From: Scatosoma sp048465415
GTDB lineage: Bacteria; Bacillota; Clostridia; Christensenellales; Borkfalkiaceae
Assembly (NCBI GenBank): GCA_048465415.1
Contig: DBFWLO010000019.1
Span: 351,846-415,845 of the forward strand
Direction of reading: 5' to 3'
DNA: 64,000 nucleotides
The notes under the pieces are model-generated. The model was given only the letters and a program-made list of their open reading frames with translations. It was not told the origin of the DNA and did not search any database. Position 1 is the stretch's first letter. Each line of letters opens with the position of its first letter. Positions 48,692-55,609 of the stretch are shown in pieces. The position numbers and the translations under genes are program-made.

Positions 48692-49309
48692 TTACTTTTT
48701 CTCCCGTTCCGGCGACCGGTACGTTTGCGGATTCAAACGGAACGTGAGGCCGTCGTACTTCTCCCCTCTGACCGTTCTTAAATCCGGTTTTCTTTTGACC
48801 TCTTCAAAACCGAGTTTTTTCGCGAGACCGATCATGCGGAAATTGCCCGACCAGGTCTGCGTATAAATTTCCTTCTCGCCGTGTGCGAGCAGATAGTCGA
48901 TGAACAGTCTCAGCGCCGCCGCGGCGTAGCCTTTGCCGCGCGCGCTTCTCTCGGGAATATCGATCCCCACCGCGCATTTTTCTCCGCTCTCCGAAATATT
49001 ATAGTCGTCGTCGATGCGGTAAGAGCCGCACCAGCCGATGTATTCTTCTTCGGGACCAAGCGTGCAGATCTGGAATTTCGTGCGTTTTTTATCCTCCGGC
49101 ATGGCCGCGTACTCGGAAGCCCATTCGCGCATGCGAACGATATATGTTTCGAGCTCCGTTTTCTTTTTCTCTTCGGTCAAACCATCGTATTCCCACGGAG
49201 CGTCCCAAAGCTGCCATTCCGTTTCCACGGTGTCCCAGTAAATACGTTTTTCTATATCGCTTTCTTTAAAATCCCGCAGAATAATTTTTTCGTGATCAGT
49301 CAGTTTCAT
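48692..49309 (-). CDS. GNAT-family N-acetyltransferase
   Basis: A 205-residue acetyltransferase of the RimJ/RimL-like type. The acetyl-CoA pyrophosphate-binding loop is EKCAVGIDIPERSARGKGYAAAALRLFIDY (pattern R-x-x-G-x-G/A, split here by description), followed by IYTQTWSGNFRMIGLAKKLGFEEV, the usual C-terminal strand-turn. The N-terminal helix is charged. Acceptor unknown: a protein N-terminus, peptide or small amine. AGGAAA precedes the ATG. First gene of a pair with the peptidase E-like gene. Confidence 0.88.
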   Translation of the reverse strand: MKLTDHEKIILRDFKESDIEKRIYWDTVETEWQLWDAPWEYDGLTEEKKKTELETYIVRMREWASEYAAMPEDKKRTKFQICTLGPEEEYIGWCGSYRIDDDYNISESGEKCAVGIDIPERSARGKGYAAAALRLFIDYLLAHGEKEIYTQTWSGNFRMIGLAKKLGFEEVKRKPDLRTVRGEKYDGLTFRLNPQTYRSPEREKK

Positions 49310-49329
49310 CTGGTTTCCTCTTTATAGTT

Positions 49330-50259
49330 TTACGGAAGCGTTTTTCCGGCGGCGAGATAGAGGGAATACCACTCTTCTCTCGTCAACTTTATATCCGCCG
49401 CCTTGCAGAGTTCTTTCAGCCTTCCCGCATGGGTAGTGCCGGAAATCACCTGCATATTCGCCGGATGGCGGAGAATCCAGGCGAAAGCGATCGCCGCCGG
49501 CGCGCAGTCGTACTTTTCCGCCAGCCGGTCGAGTTCTTTATTGAGTTCGGGGAATTTTTGATTTCCGACGAAGATTCCGTCAAAAAACCCGTAATTGAGC
49601 GGCGACCATGCCTGGACGGTAATTTTATGCAAACGGCAGTAATCGAGAACATTTCCGCCCCGCCATACCGACTCTCCGTTCGTCATATTGACGTTGAAGC
49701 CTTCGTCCACCATGCCCGCGTGCATAAGGGAAAATTGCAGCTGATTCGCGACGACCGGATATCTGCCCCCGCCGAGCAGTTCCGTCTGCAACACCGAAAA
49801 GTTACTGACGCCGAACGCGCGCACTTTGCCGGCGCGATACAGATCTTCCTGGGCGCGGAACACCTCTTCCGGTTCCATGAGCGCGTCGGGACGGTGCAGA
49901 AGCAATACGTCCAGGTAATCGGTCTCCAATCTTTTGAGGCTCCCTTCCACGGCGGAAAGAATATGTTCATAGGAAAAATCAAACTCCGGAACGCCGGAGG
50001 CGCTCTTCGAGATTCCGCACTTCGACTGCAAAATGATCTTATCGCGGACGATGCCTACGTTTTTCAAGGCTTTGCCGAAGGCTCGTTCGCTCTCGCCGCC
50101 GCCGTAAATATCGGCGTGATCGAACATATTGACGCCGCAGGAAACAGCCGTTTCGAGAAGCGCTTCCGTCTGTTTGGACGGTTTATCCGCAATGCGCATA
50201 CAGCCGAGGACGATCCTCGAAGCGTTGAGGCCGCTTTGGCCGAGTCCTTTATATTCCAT
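49330..50259 (-). CDS. Aldo/keto reductase
   Basis: A 309-residue NADPH-dependent aldo/keto reductase (AKR11/YdhF-like). Tetrad residues lie in NMFDHADIYGGGESE (Asp, Tyr), IILQSKCG (Lys) and VLLLHRPD (His); cofactor loop ends in VISGTTHAGRLKE. The start at 50259 has GGAG about 10 nt upstream. An alternative GTG at 50286 overlaps the TGA of the preceding HAD gene (GTGA). It is therefore coupled or at least co-transcribed with the beta-phosphoglucomutase-like gene. Confidence 0.9.
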   Translation of the reverse strand: MEYKGLGQSGLNASRIVLGCMRIADKPSKQTEALLETAVSCGVNMFDHADIYGGGESERAFGKALKNVGIVRDKIILQSKCGISKSASGVPEFDFSYEHILSAVEGSLKRLETDYLDVLLLHRPDALMEPEEVFRAQEDLYRAGKVRAFGVSNFSVLQTELLGGGRYPVVANQLQFSLMHAGMVDEGFNVNMTNGESVWRGGNVLDYCRLHKITVQAWSPLNYGFFDGIFVGNQKFPELNKELDRLAEKYDCAPAAIAFAWILRHPANMQVISGTTHAGRLKELCKAADIKLTREEWYSLYLAAGKTLP

Positions 50260-50282
50260 TCTCTTTATTCTCCGTTTTTCCT

Positions 50283-50915
50283 TCACAGATCCAGCAGATC
50301 GCTGAGTTTGGACAATTTATAGTCCGACTTTTCGTAAGACGCCGCTTCGCCGATCCCCGCCGTCGCAAAGCCGCCCGCGCGCCCCGCGTCGATTCCCGCG
50401 AGCGCGTCCTCGACCACGAGACATTCCTCCGGGTTCAGATTCAAAAATTCCGCCGCTTTCAAAAACACTTCGGGATCGGGTTTGGATCTCGTGATGTTGT
50501 TTCCGTCCGAGATTGCGTCGAATTCTTCGTATAAACCGATGCGTTCCAAGATCGTGGGCGCATTTTTGCTCGAAGAGCCAACGGCGATTTTCACGCCCCG
50601 CTCTTTCAAAGTTTTCAGCGTCTTTCTCACGTCCTCGCTGACGTCTTTTTCGCTCATCGTGCGCAAAGAGTCCGCATACAGCGCGTTTTTCTCCGCCGCG
50701 AACGCGTCCTTTTCCACGGGCGTGTATTCCTTATTCGCACGTTCGAGAATGATGTCCAGGCTGTCCATGCGGGACACGCCGCGAAGCCTGTTGTTGATTT
50801 CGCGGTCGAAATAGATGTTCAGCCGGTCGGCAAGCGCCTTCCAGGCACGATAATGCAGTTCGTCGGTAAAACAAATGACTCCGTCCAGATCGAAGATTAC
50901 GCCTTTGAATTTCAT
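50283..50915 (-). CDS. pgmB: Beta-phosphoglucomutase-like HAD hydrolase
   Basis: A 210-residue HAD-superfamily protein. Motif I is FDLDGVICFTDELHYRAW, the cap domain has RLRGVSRMDSL (substrate-binding Arg as in beta-phosphoglucomutase), motif II is AVGSSSKNAP, motif III is KPDPEVFLKA, and motif IV is VVEDALAGIDAG. The family converts beta-glucose-1-phosphate to glucose-6-phosphate during maltose or trehalose phosphorolysis. No phosphorylase gene is adjacent, so the physiological substrate is inferred. GAGGAGG precedes the ATG. Confidence 0.88.
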   Translation of the reverse strand: MKFKGVIFDLDGVICFTDELHYRAWKALADRLNIYFDREINNRLRGVSRMDSLDIILERANKEYTPVEKDAFAAEKNALYADSLRTMSEKDVSEDVRKTLKTLKERGVKIAVGSSSKNAPTILERIGLYEEFDAISDGNNITRSKPDPEVFLKAAEFLNLNPEECLVVEDALAGIDAGRAGGFATAGIGEAASYEKSDYKLSKLSDLLDL

Positions 50916-50986
50916 GATTGACCTCCTCGCCGTCTCCCCCTCCGGGGCGCGGCTTTGCTTATTTTTTCATTGGTTTTCTATTCTTT

Positions 50987-51955
50987 TTATTTTCCTATCG
51001 AATCGAGTTTCCGCCACGCGCCGCTCAATCCCGTCTGTTCGTTCACCCTGCGCATGGCAAACGGCGGCAGAAGCTTTTGCAGTCCGTCCACCTCCGAAGC
51101 GACGCGGCGCAGAAACGCCGAGAACTCTTTCGGGGGCAGCATGTATTTGAATATCACCGTCAAAGCGAGAAAATCGCAGCGGCCGTATTTGAGTCTGCCG
51201 TCCGCGAAACGGGGTACTTGTATCTTACGAAACACCGTAAGATTTTCGGTCAGCCGCACTGCCGGCAGATGGGCGCAGAATATCCGTTCTCCGTGGGCGG
51301 CGATATTGCGGAAGCCCACCAGCATCTCCGTCATGTTCGTCAGCACGTCGCCGCTCAAGCCGTACTGCGCGGCGATCTCCGCCCGGTCTTTGGTTTTCAT
51401 CAGTTTGAGAAACTTGGACGCGTTCCCGAAGCTCAGCGCGCGAATCAGCGCCCAGAGCGGCACATGACCGTAGACTTTCGCGTTATGCGCGATATAGTCG
51501 CGGTAACTCTTTTCGCCCTCTTTCAAACTGTCTGCGATCACGTCCCTGCAAGTCGCGATCAGCCAATGCACGTTGCCCTTTTGCGATTCGTCGGACGTAA
51601 AGTTTTCCTCGGCGAGATAGAAACGCTCGTGGACGCCGTAGCGCCTGCTGAATACGTCCGCGATCAGCGCTTTGATATTGCATTCCACACCCTGCGTATA
51701 TTCGTAGACGATGCCGCGCAGATGTTTGTCGAAATCGTAGAGCGCTTCGACATGCTCGAAACGGGTGCCGCGGATATAACGTTTGTTCCCGTCTTTGAAA
51801 AGGCGGTTATAGCCTACCGCGAAGTTATAATACCCTTCCCATTTGAGCCGGGAAATCGCTTCGCGCTCGTCCGTTATTACCAGACCGTCCTTCCTGAGCT
51901 TTTCTATCTGCTGTTCATAAGTAAGATAAACCTTATCGCCCATGTCTCTGCGCAC
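50987..51955 (-). CDS. Abi_2-family abortive infection protein (HEPN RNase-like)
   Basis: A 322-residue protein of the AbiD/AbiF/Abi_2 family. The N-terminus (KVYLTYEQQIEKLRKDGLVI, then EAISRLKWEGYYNFAVGY) and FDKHLRGIVYEYTQGVECNIKALIAD are typical; the HEPN-type catalytic motif R-N-I-A-A-H lies in LVGFRNIAAHGERIF (about residue 220). Members abort phage infection, probably by RNA cleavage. The start is GTG at 51955 with GAGGAG 5 nt upstream. No antitoxin partner is visible. Its leader carries a promoter, a hairpin and a terminator with an embedded mini-ORF. Isolated between housekeeping genes, it may have been acquired. Confidence 0.88.
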   Translation of the reverse strand: MRRDMGDKVYLTYEQQIEKLRKDGLVITDEREAISRLKWEGYYNFAVGYNRLFKDGNKRYIRGTRFEHVEALYDFDKHLRGIVYEYTQGVECNIKALIADVFSRRYGVHERFYLAEENFTSDESQKGNVHWLIATCRDVIADSLKEGEKSYRDYIAHNAKVYGHVPLWALIRALSFGNASKFLKLMKTKDRAEIAAQYGLSGDVLTNMTEMLVGFRNIAAHGERIFCAHLPAVRLTENLTVFRKIQVPRFADGRLKYGRCDFLALTVIFKYMLPPKEFSAFLRRVASEVDGLQKLLPPFAMRRVNEQTGLSGAWRKLDSIGK

Positions 51956-51980
51956 GCCCGCTCCTCAGACTCCCGACTTT

Positions 51981-52044
51981 TCAGAAAAACGGAGGCCTCA
52001 TGAATGAAGCCTCCTCCGTTTGCGAAAAAACGGCGTTTTCCCGC
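51981..52044 (-). promoter_or_regulatory. Attenuator-like leader of the Abi gene with hexapeptide ORF
   Basis: Minus strand, in order: hairpin GCGGGAAAAC/GTTTTTTCGC (52022-52044), then terminator-like stem AAACGGAGG/CCTCCGTTT (52013-52021 with 51987-51995) followed by TTTCTG. A perfect ribosome site GGAGGAGG in the stem leads after 8 nt into ATG at 52001, a six-codon ORF (MRPPFF, stop 51981) that spans the 3' arm. Translation of it would disrupt the terminator. The stem could alternatively be a plain terminator for upstream readthrough. Confidence 0.5.
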
Positions 52045-52062
52045 AAATCCTTCCTTAGTTTT

Positions 52063-52091
52063 ATCTTATCACGAATCGCGTACTTTGTCAA
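52063..52091 (-). promoter_or_regulatory. SigA promoter of the Abi gene
   Basis: Minus strand TTGACA (52086-52091), 17-bp spacer, TAAGAT (52063-52068). Predicted leader about 100 nt. Confidence 0.75.
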
Positions 52092-52286
52092 TACCTTTTT
52101 CGAAATTTTTTTGAGATTTATAAGCGGAAATTCTGTGCGCGCGCACCCGTTCGGGCGCGCAGCCTTCGAACGAAACGTAGAACGTCGCCGTCAATCTGTC
52201 CCCCGTGACGAGTTCTGCCGGCGCGGTCTTTTCTCCGTTTTCGTCCGCCCATTCGGTGTAAGAATCCACGAAAATACAGGAGGGCG
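52069..52286 (-). pseudogene. Possible gene remnant between proC and Abi
   Basis: An open frame of about 70 codons on the minus strand encodes CIFVDSYTEWADENGEK and, later, LVTGDRLTATFYVSFEGC, then a stop at 52069. The composition looks like a real beta-rich secreted-protein C-terminus (a DUF3221-like GDR-strand pattern is possible), but there is no start codon with a ribosome site and it begins right after the proC terminator. Likely the truncated 3' end of a lost gene; the Abi promoter lies in its end. Confidence 0.35.
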
Positions 52287-52321
52287 AAACCCCGGATTTG
52301 TCAATAACGGATCCGGGGTTT
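52287..52321 (-). terminator. Intrinsic terminator after proC
   Basis: Perfect 10-bp stem AAACCCCGGA/TCCGGGGTTT (52287-52296, 52312-52321), 15-nt loop, 15 nt beyond the proC stop. Confidence 0.88.
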
Positions 52322-52336
52322 TATCTCTCAAAAAAT

Positions 52337-53134
52337 TTATTTTTTCTTTTCGATCTCGTCCACCGCGTCGATGACCGCCGAGCGGAAGCCTTTGCGTTCC
52401 AGCGCCGCCACGCCCACGATCGTGGTTCCGCCCGGGGAGCAGACATCGTCTTTCATTTGGCCCGGGTGCGCGCCCGTCGCAAGCTGCAATTTCGCCGTAC
52501 CCGCCAGCATCTGCGCGGCGAGGCGATAAGAGAGGGCGCGCGGCAGACCATGTTTTACGCCGGCGTCCGACAGCGCTTCCAGAAACATCGCCGCAAACGC
52601 GGGACCGCAGCCGCTCACCGTACCGGCGACGGACATAAGCCGAGTCTCCGTCTCCGCGAAGAAACCTATCCGCGAGAACAGCGCTTTCACGAACGCGTGC
52701 TCCTCGGGCGCGAGAGAGTGTCTGTCCTCCGCGACGATCACGCCTTCGCCGACGGCGACGGGCGTGTTGGGTACGACGCTCAGATGCCGGGTGCCGGGCA
52801 GAAGCCATTCCTCGTACTTTTCAAACGTACAGCCCGCGGCTACGGACACGACAATTTTTTCTTTGAGGAGTTCTTTGAGCGGCGCGAGCGTTTCTTCGAC
52901 GATATGCGGTTTCACCGCCACGATCACTATTTCCGCCGCCGCGCATACTTCCCGCGCGTCTTTACAGGCGGCGATTCCGTCCGCTTCCGCGCGCGTTTTC
53001 AGGCTCTCATAGTGTTTCGCGCAGGCGAAGATCCGCGTTCCTTTCAACGCCCCCGCCGCCAGCCAGCCGGCCGCCAGCGCCCGCGCCATGTTCCCATAAC
53101 CGATAAAACCGATCGTTACGCTTTCCGTCGTCAT
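52337..53134 (-). CDS. proC: Pyrroline-5-carboxylate reductase
   Basis: A 265-residue enzyme for the last step of proline synthesis. NAD(P)-binding motif IGFIGYGNMARALAAGW (residues 8-24), VKPHIVEETLAPL, and the C-terminal signature VCSPGGTTIVGVAALERKGFR with the substrate-binding SPGGTT. Length matches the family. AAAGGAG precedes the ATG. It follows yigZ by 20 nt and closes the tyrS-yigZ-proC operon. Confidence 0.96.
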   Translation of the reverse strand: MTTESVTIGFIGYGNMARALAAGWLAAGALKGTRIFACAKHYESLKTRAEADGIAACKDAREVCAAAEIVIVAVKPHIVEETLAPLKELLKEKIVVSVAAGCTFEKYEEWLLPGTRHLSVVPNTPVAVGEGVIVAEDRHSLAPEEHAFVKALFSRIGFFAETETRLMSVAGTVSGCGPAFAAMFLEALSDAGVKHGLPRALSYRLAAQMLAGTAKLQLATGAHPGQMKDDVCSPGGTTIVGVAALERKGFRSAVIDAVDEIEKKK

Positions 53135-53154
53135 TTGTTTCTCCTTTCGTTTTT

Positions 53155-53787
53155 CTATACTTTAAAGGCGCGGTAATATCCGCCGCGTTCCAAAAGCTCC
53201 GCCCGCCCCTGCAAAAAGTCGATCAACGCCGCCGCAAAGTCCGCGGAAACGCTCTTTTTCACCGCCACGCGGAACACGACACGTTCGCCGTATTCCTCGT
53301 TTAAAAGCTCGCAGGGACGCGACGAGAAAAATTTCCGCGCCGCGTCCGTCTCCGTATAACCGACGATAATTTCGTATTCCGTGCAAAGTTCGAGACTTCT
53401 CAGTTCCGCCGCCTCCAGATTTTCCGCCGCGCAGGCGGAATACGCCCGCACGAGGCCGCCCGCGCCGAGCTTGACGCCGCCGAAATAGCGCACCACCGCC
53501 ACAGCCGTTTCAAACAGTTTTTTGTTTCTGAGCACTTCCAGAATGGGCATACCGGCGGTGCCCTGCGGCTCGCCGTCGTCGGAAAACCGCTGCAAATTGC
53601 CCGTTTTATCCGCGACGAACGCGTAGCAGCAATGGGTGGCGAACGAGTGTTTGCCGCGGATCTCCGCGAGAAACGCTTTTCCCTCCGCTTCGCTCTCCAC
53701 GTGCCGGGAATAGGTCACAAAACGGGACTTTTCGATGATTTTTTCGCTTTCCTGGCCTTTCCAGACCGTCAATACGCAGTTTTCCAC
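53155..53787 (-). CDS. yigZ: YigZ/IMPACT-family protein
   Basis: A 210-residue protein with the UPF0029/IMPACT N-terminal domain: KSRFVTYSRHVESE, HCCYAFVADKTGNLQRFSDDGEP-type segment (HCYAxR-like), GTAGMPILEVL, and AVAVVRYFGGVKLGAGGLVRAY. The family is linked to translation-related regulation in eukaryotes, and its bacterial role is unclear. It starts with GTG 4 nt after the tyrS stop with no clear ribosome site, suggesting translational coupling. Confidence 0.92.
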   Translation of the reverse strand: MENCVLTVWKGQESEKIIEKSRFVTYSRHVESEAEGKAFLAEIRGKHSFATHCCYAFVADKTGNLQRFSDDGEPQGTAGMPILEVLRNKKLFETAVAVVRYFGGVKLGAGGLVRAYSACAAENLEAAELRSLELCTEYEIIVGYTETDAARKFFSSRPCELLNEEYGERVVFRVAVKKSVSADFAAALIDFLQGRAELLERGGYYRAFKV

Positions 53788-53791
53788 CGGC

Positions 53792-54988
53792 TTATCTGAC
53801 GACGACTTTCAAATGCACCTTTTTGCCCTTATGCAGGACAAATTCCGCGCCGGGCACGGGCATGTTCGCGTCCGTCACCTTCTCCTCGCCGACGCTGACG
53901 CCGCCCTGTTCGATCAGCCGTCTCGCCTCGCCTTTGGATTTTGCGATTCCCGCCGCGACCATCGCGTCCACCACCGTCTGCACGCCCGTCACTTCTTTGG
54001 CGAGAAGCTCCGATTCCGCGCCGCCGAACGCCGCTTGCGCCTGGCGCTTCGCTTCCTCCGCTTTCTCCTCGCCGTGCACTTCTTTCGTGAGCTCGTAGGC
54101 GAGGACTTCCTTCGCCTTATTGATCCGCTCGTCCTTATACCGGCAAAGTTCTTCGATCTCGGAAAGGGGCAGGAACGTGAGAAGTTTCAGACATTTTTCC
54201 ACGTCCTCGTCCGCCGTGTTCCGCCAGTACTGATAAAATTCGTACGGCGTGGTCTTGGTCTCGTCCAGCCAGACCGCGCCCTTCGCCGTCTTGCCCATTT
54301 TCTTGCCGTCCGAAGTCGTCAAAAGCGTGAACGTCATCGCATAGGCAGGCTTTTGCTCCTTGATGCGGATCAGGTTGGCGCCCGCGAGGATATTGCTCCA
54401 CTGGTCGTCGCCGCCGAGTTCCAAAGAACAGTTGTATTTTCTGTAAAGCACGAGGAAATCGTACGCCTGCATGAGCATGTAGTTGAATTCGAGGAAGGAA
54501 AGTCCCCGTTCGAGGCGTTGTTTGAAACACTCCGCCGTCAGCATTTTATTGACGGAGAAATGCGCGCCGATCTCGCGCAGGAAATCGATATAGTTGAGGT
54601 CCAGGAGCCAGTCGGCGTTATTGACGATGATCGCCGCATGCTCGCCCTCGAAGTCGATGAAGCGGGACATCTGTTTTTTGAAACATTCGACGTTGTGTTC
54701 CACCGTTTCTTTCGTCATCAGATTGCGCATATCCGTCCGCCCCGAAGGATCGCCCACCATGCCCGTGCCGCCGCCGACGAGCACGATCGGTCTGTGCCCC
54801 GCCTGCTGCATGTGGTGCATGGCGACGAGCTGCATGAAATGCCCCACGTGCAGGGAATCCGCCGTCGGATCGAAACCGGTGTAGAAGGGCACGCTCTCGC
54901 GTCCCAGCTTCTCGTAGAGCTCGTCCTCGAATACCGTCTGTTTGATAAATCCTCTCGCGCGGAGAGTATCCATAACGTTTGTAGCCAT
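53792..54988 (-). CDS. tyrS: Tyrosyl-tRNA synthetase
   Basis: A 398-residue class I synthetase of the TyrS1-like/TyrZ type. HIGH-like motif HVGHFMQL, tyrosine-binding YTGFDPTADSLHVGH, GGDDQWSNI, and KMSKS-like motif KKMGKT, then a C-terminal S4 domain (KSKGEARRLIEQGGVSV). The start at 54988 has AAAGGAG 8 nt upstream; a much longer in-frame extension crosses the terminator region and is not coding. It is first in the operon tyrS-yigZ-proC. Upstream lie a Tyr-rich leader ORF, an intrinsic terminator and a second promoter; I found no T-box motif. Confidence 0.97.
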   Translation of the reverse strand: MATNVMDTLRARGFIKQTVFEDELYEKLGRESVPFYTGFDPTADSLHVGHFMQLVAMHHMQQAGHRPIVLVGGGTGMVGDPSGRTDMRNLMTKETVEHNVECFKKQMSRFIDFEGEHAAIIVNNADWLLDLNYIDFLREIGAHFSVNKMLTAECFKQRLERGLSFLEFNYMLMQAYDFLVLYRKYNCSLELGGDDQWSNILAGANLIRIKEQKPAYAMTFTLLTTSDGKKMGKTAKGAVWLDETKTTPYEFYQYWRNTADEDVEKCLKLLTFLPLSEIEELCRYKDERINKAKEVLAYELTKEVHGEEKAEEAKRQAQAAFGGAESELLAKEVTGVQTVVDAMVAAGIAKSKGEARRLIEQGGVSVGEEKVTDANMPVPGAEFVLHKGKKVHLKVVVR

Positions 54989-55019
54989 AAAGTTTACTCC
55001 TTTGTCCGTTTCCTTTTCT

Positions 55020-55048
55020 ATTTTAGCACTTTTCCGCGTTTTTGGCAA
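55020..55048 (-). promoter_or_regulatory. Second tyrS promoter, downstream of the attenuator
   Basis: Minus strand TTGCCA (55043-55048), 17-bp spacer, TAAAAT (55020-55025), only 32 nt before the tyrS start. It would give terminator-independent basal expression. Confidence 0.6.
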
Positions 55049-55087
55049 CACAATCCCCCGCGCCGCGGGGCAAAAGAAAACAAAAAA

Positions 55088-55111
55088 ACGGTCTGCGCAT
55101 ACGCAAACCGT
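55088..55111 (-). terminator. Leader terminator of tyrS
   Basis: On the minus strand ACGGTTTGCG-TATG-CGCAGACCGT forms a stem of 5+4 pairs with one mismatch, followed directly by seven T. It starts about 41 nt after the stop of the Tyr-rich leader ORF. A GC-rich second hairpin (CCCCGC/GCGGGG, near 55056-55070) follows. Confidence 0.8.
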
Positions 55112-55152
55112 CGATCGTCCCCTTTCGTGTTCCCAAAGACTCTTCCGCGATT

Positions 55153-55236
55153 TTACGTACGGCAAATAAACGCACGGCCACGATAGGCGTACGCGTAAAT
55201 GTGATAAAGTCCGTTCTCGCTCAGAAAATGTTTCAT
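55153..55236 (-). CDS. Tyr-rich leader peptide of tyrS (27 residues)
   Basis: A short ORF from ATG 55236 to TAA 55153. Residues 11-18 read YHIYAYAY, four Tyr codons in eight, followed by RGRAFICRT. It lies between a promoter (55246-55274) and an intrinsic terminator (55088-55111) in front of tyrS, which is the arrangement of ribosome-mediated attenuation: stalling at Tyr codons when Tyr-tRNA is scarce would favour antitermination. The predicted transcript start is within about 3 nt of the ATG, so the ORF would be almost leaderless; a GGAG lies too far upstream to serve. GTACG-type self-complementary segments at 55155-55163 and 55188-55196 could pair over the Tyr codons. Confidence 0.6.
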   Translation of the reverse strand: MKHFLSENGLYHIYAYAYRGRAFICRT

Positions 55237-55245
55237 AATACGTCC

Positions 55246-55274
55246 AGTTTACTCCATTTGCAAAGGTTTGTCAA
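55246..55274 (-). promoter_or_regulatory. SigA promoter of the tyrS leader
   Basis: Minus strand TTGACA (55269-55274), 17-bp spacer, TAAACT (55246-55251). Predicted start near 55239, about 250 nt upstream of tyrS. Confidence 0.75.
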
Positions 55275-55291
55275 GCGTTTTGAAAGAAATT

Positions 55292-55483
55292 TTACGCCGG
55301 AAGTTCTTGTCCTGCCGCCGTCTTTTTTACCGCCGAGAAAAGCGACAGCGAAAGCAGCGCCTCGTACGCCTCTTCCTCCGTCCTCGAACGCATGCGCGCG
55401 GCGATCTCCTCGTTCATGCGCTCGTTGAGCGCTTTCTGCCGCCTTGCCTCTATCCCCTCTACATATAAATCGAACGTAGTCAT
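55292..55483 (-). CDS. Small hypothetical protein
   Basis: A 63-residue, mainly helical, charged protein (IEARRQKALNERMNEEIAARM, then EEEAYEALLSLSLFSAVKK). No membrane segment, no family recognised. AAGGGAAGAGA precedes the ATG, and a TATAAT element lies at 55519-55524. It is divergent from the WYL regulator, which might control it, and ends 18 nt before the tyrS leader promoter. Confidence 0.55.
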   Translation of the reverse strand: MTTFDLYVEGIEARRQKALNERMNEEIAARMRSRTEEEAYEALLSLSLFSAVKKTAAGQELPA

Positions 55484-55535
55484 TTCTCTTCCCTTCCTTC
55501 GCCTTAGTTTATGCGCCTATTATAACAAATATAAC

Positions 55536-55565
55536 TTGACAAACGGGTGTCATATATTGTAAAAT
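55536..55565 (+). promoter_or_regulatory. SigA promoter of the WYL-regulator gene
   Basis: TTGACA (55536-55541), 18-bp spacer, TAAAAT (55560-55565), 44 nt before the ATG. Confidence 0.72.
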
Positions 55566-55609
55566 AGTTTTAGAAAAGGGAAAGATTTTTTACCCCGGGA
55601 GGAAAAATT

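Noticed and set aside
54989..55165. N-terminal extension of TyrS
   Set aside because: In-frame codons upstream of 54988 run through the terminator hairpin and the second promoter; the family N-terminus and a good ribosome site are at 54988.
54989..55280. T-box riboswitch for tyrS
   Set aside because: I looked for the conserved antiterminator bulge (GGGTGG-like) and a specifier-loop layout and did not find them; the Tyr-rich leader ORF explains the region better. A covariance-model search would settle it.
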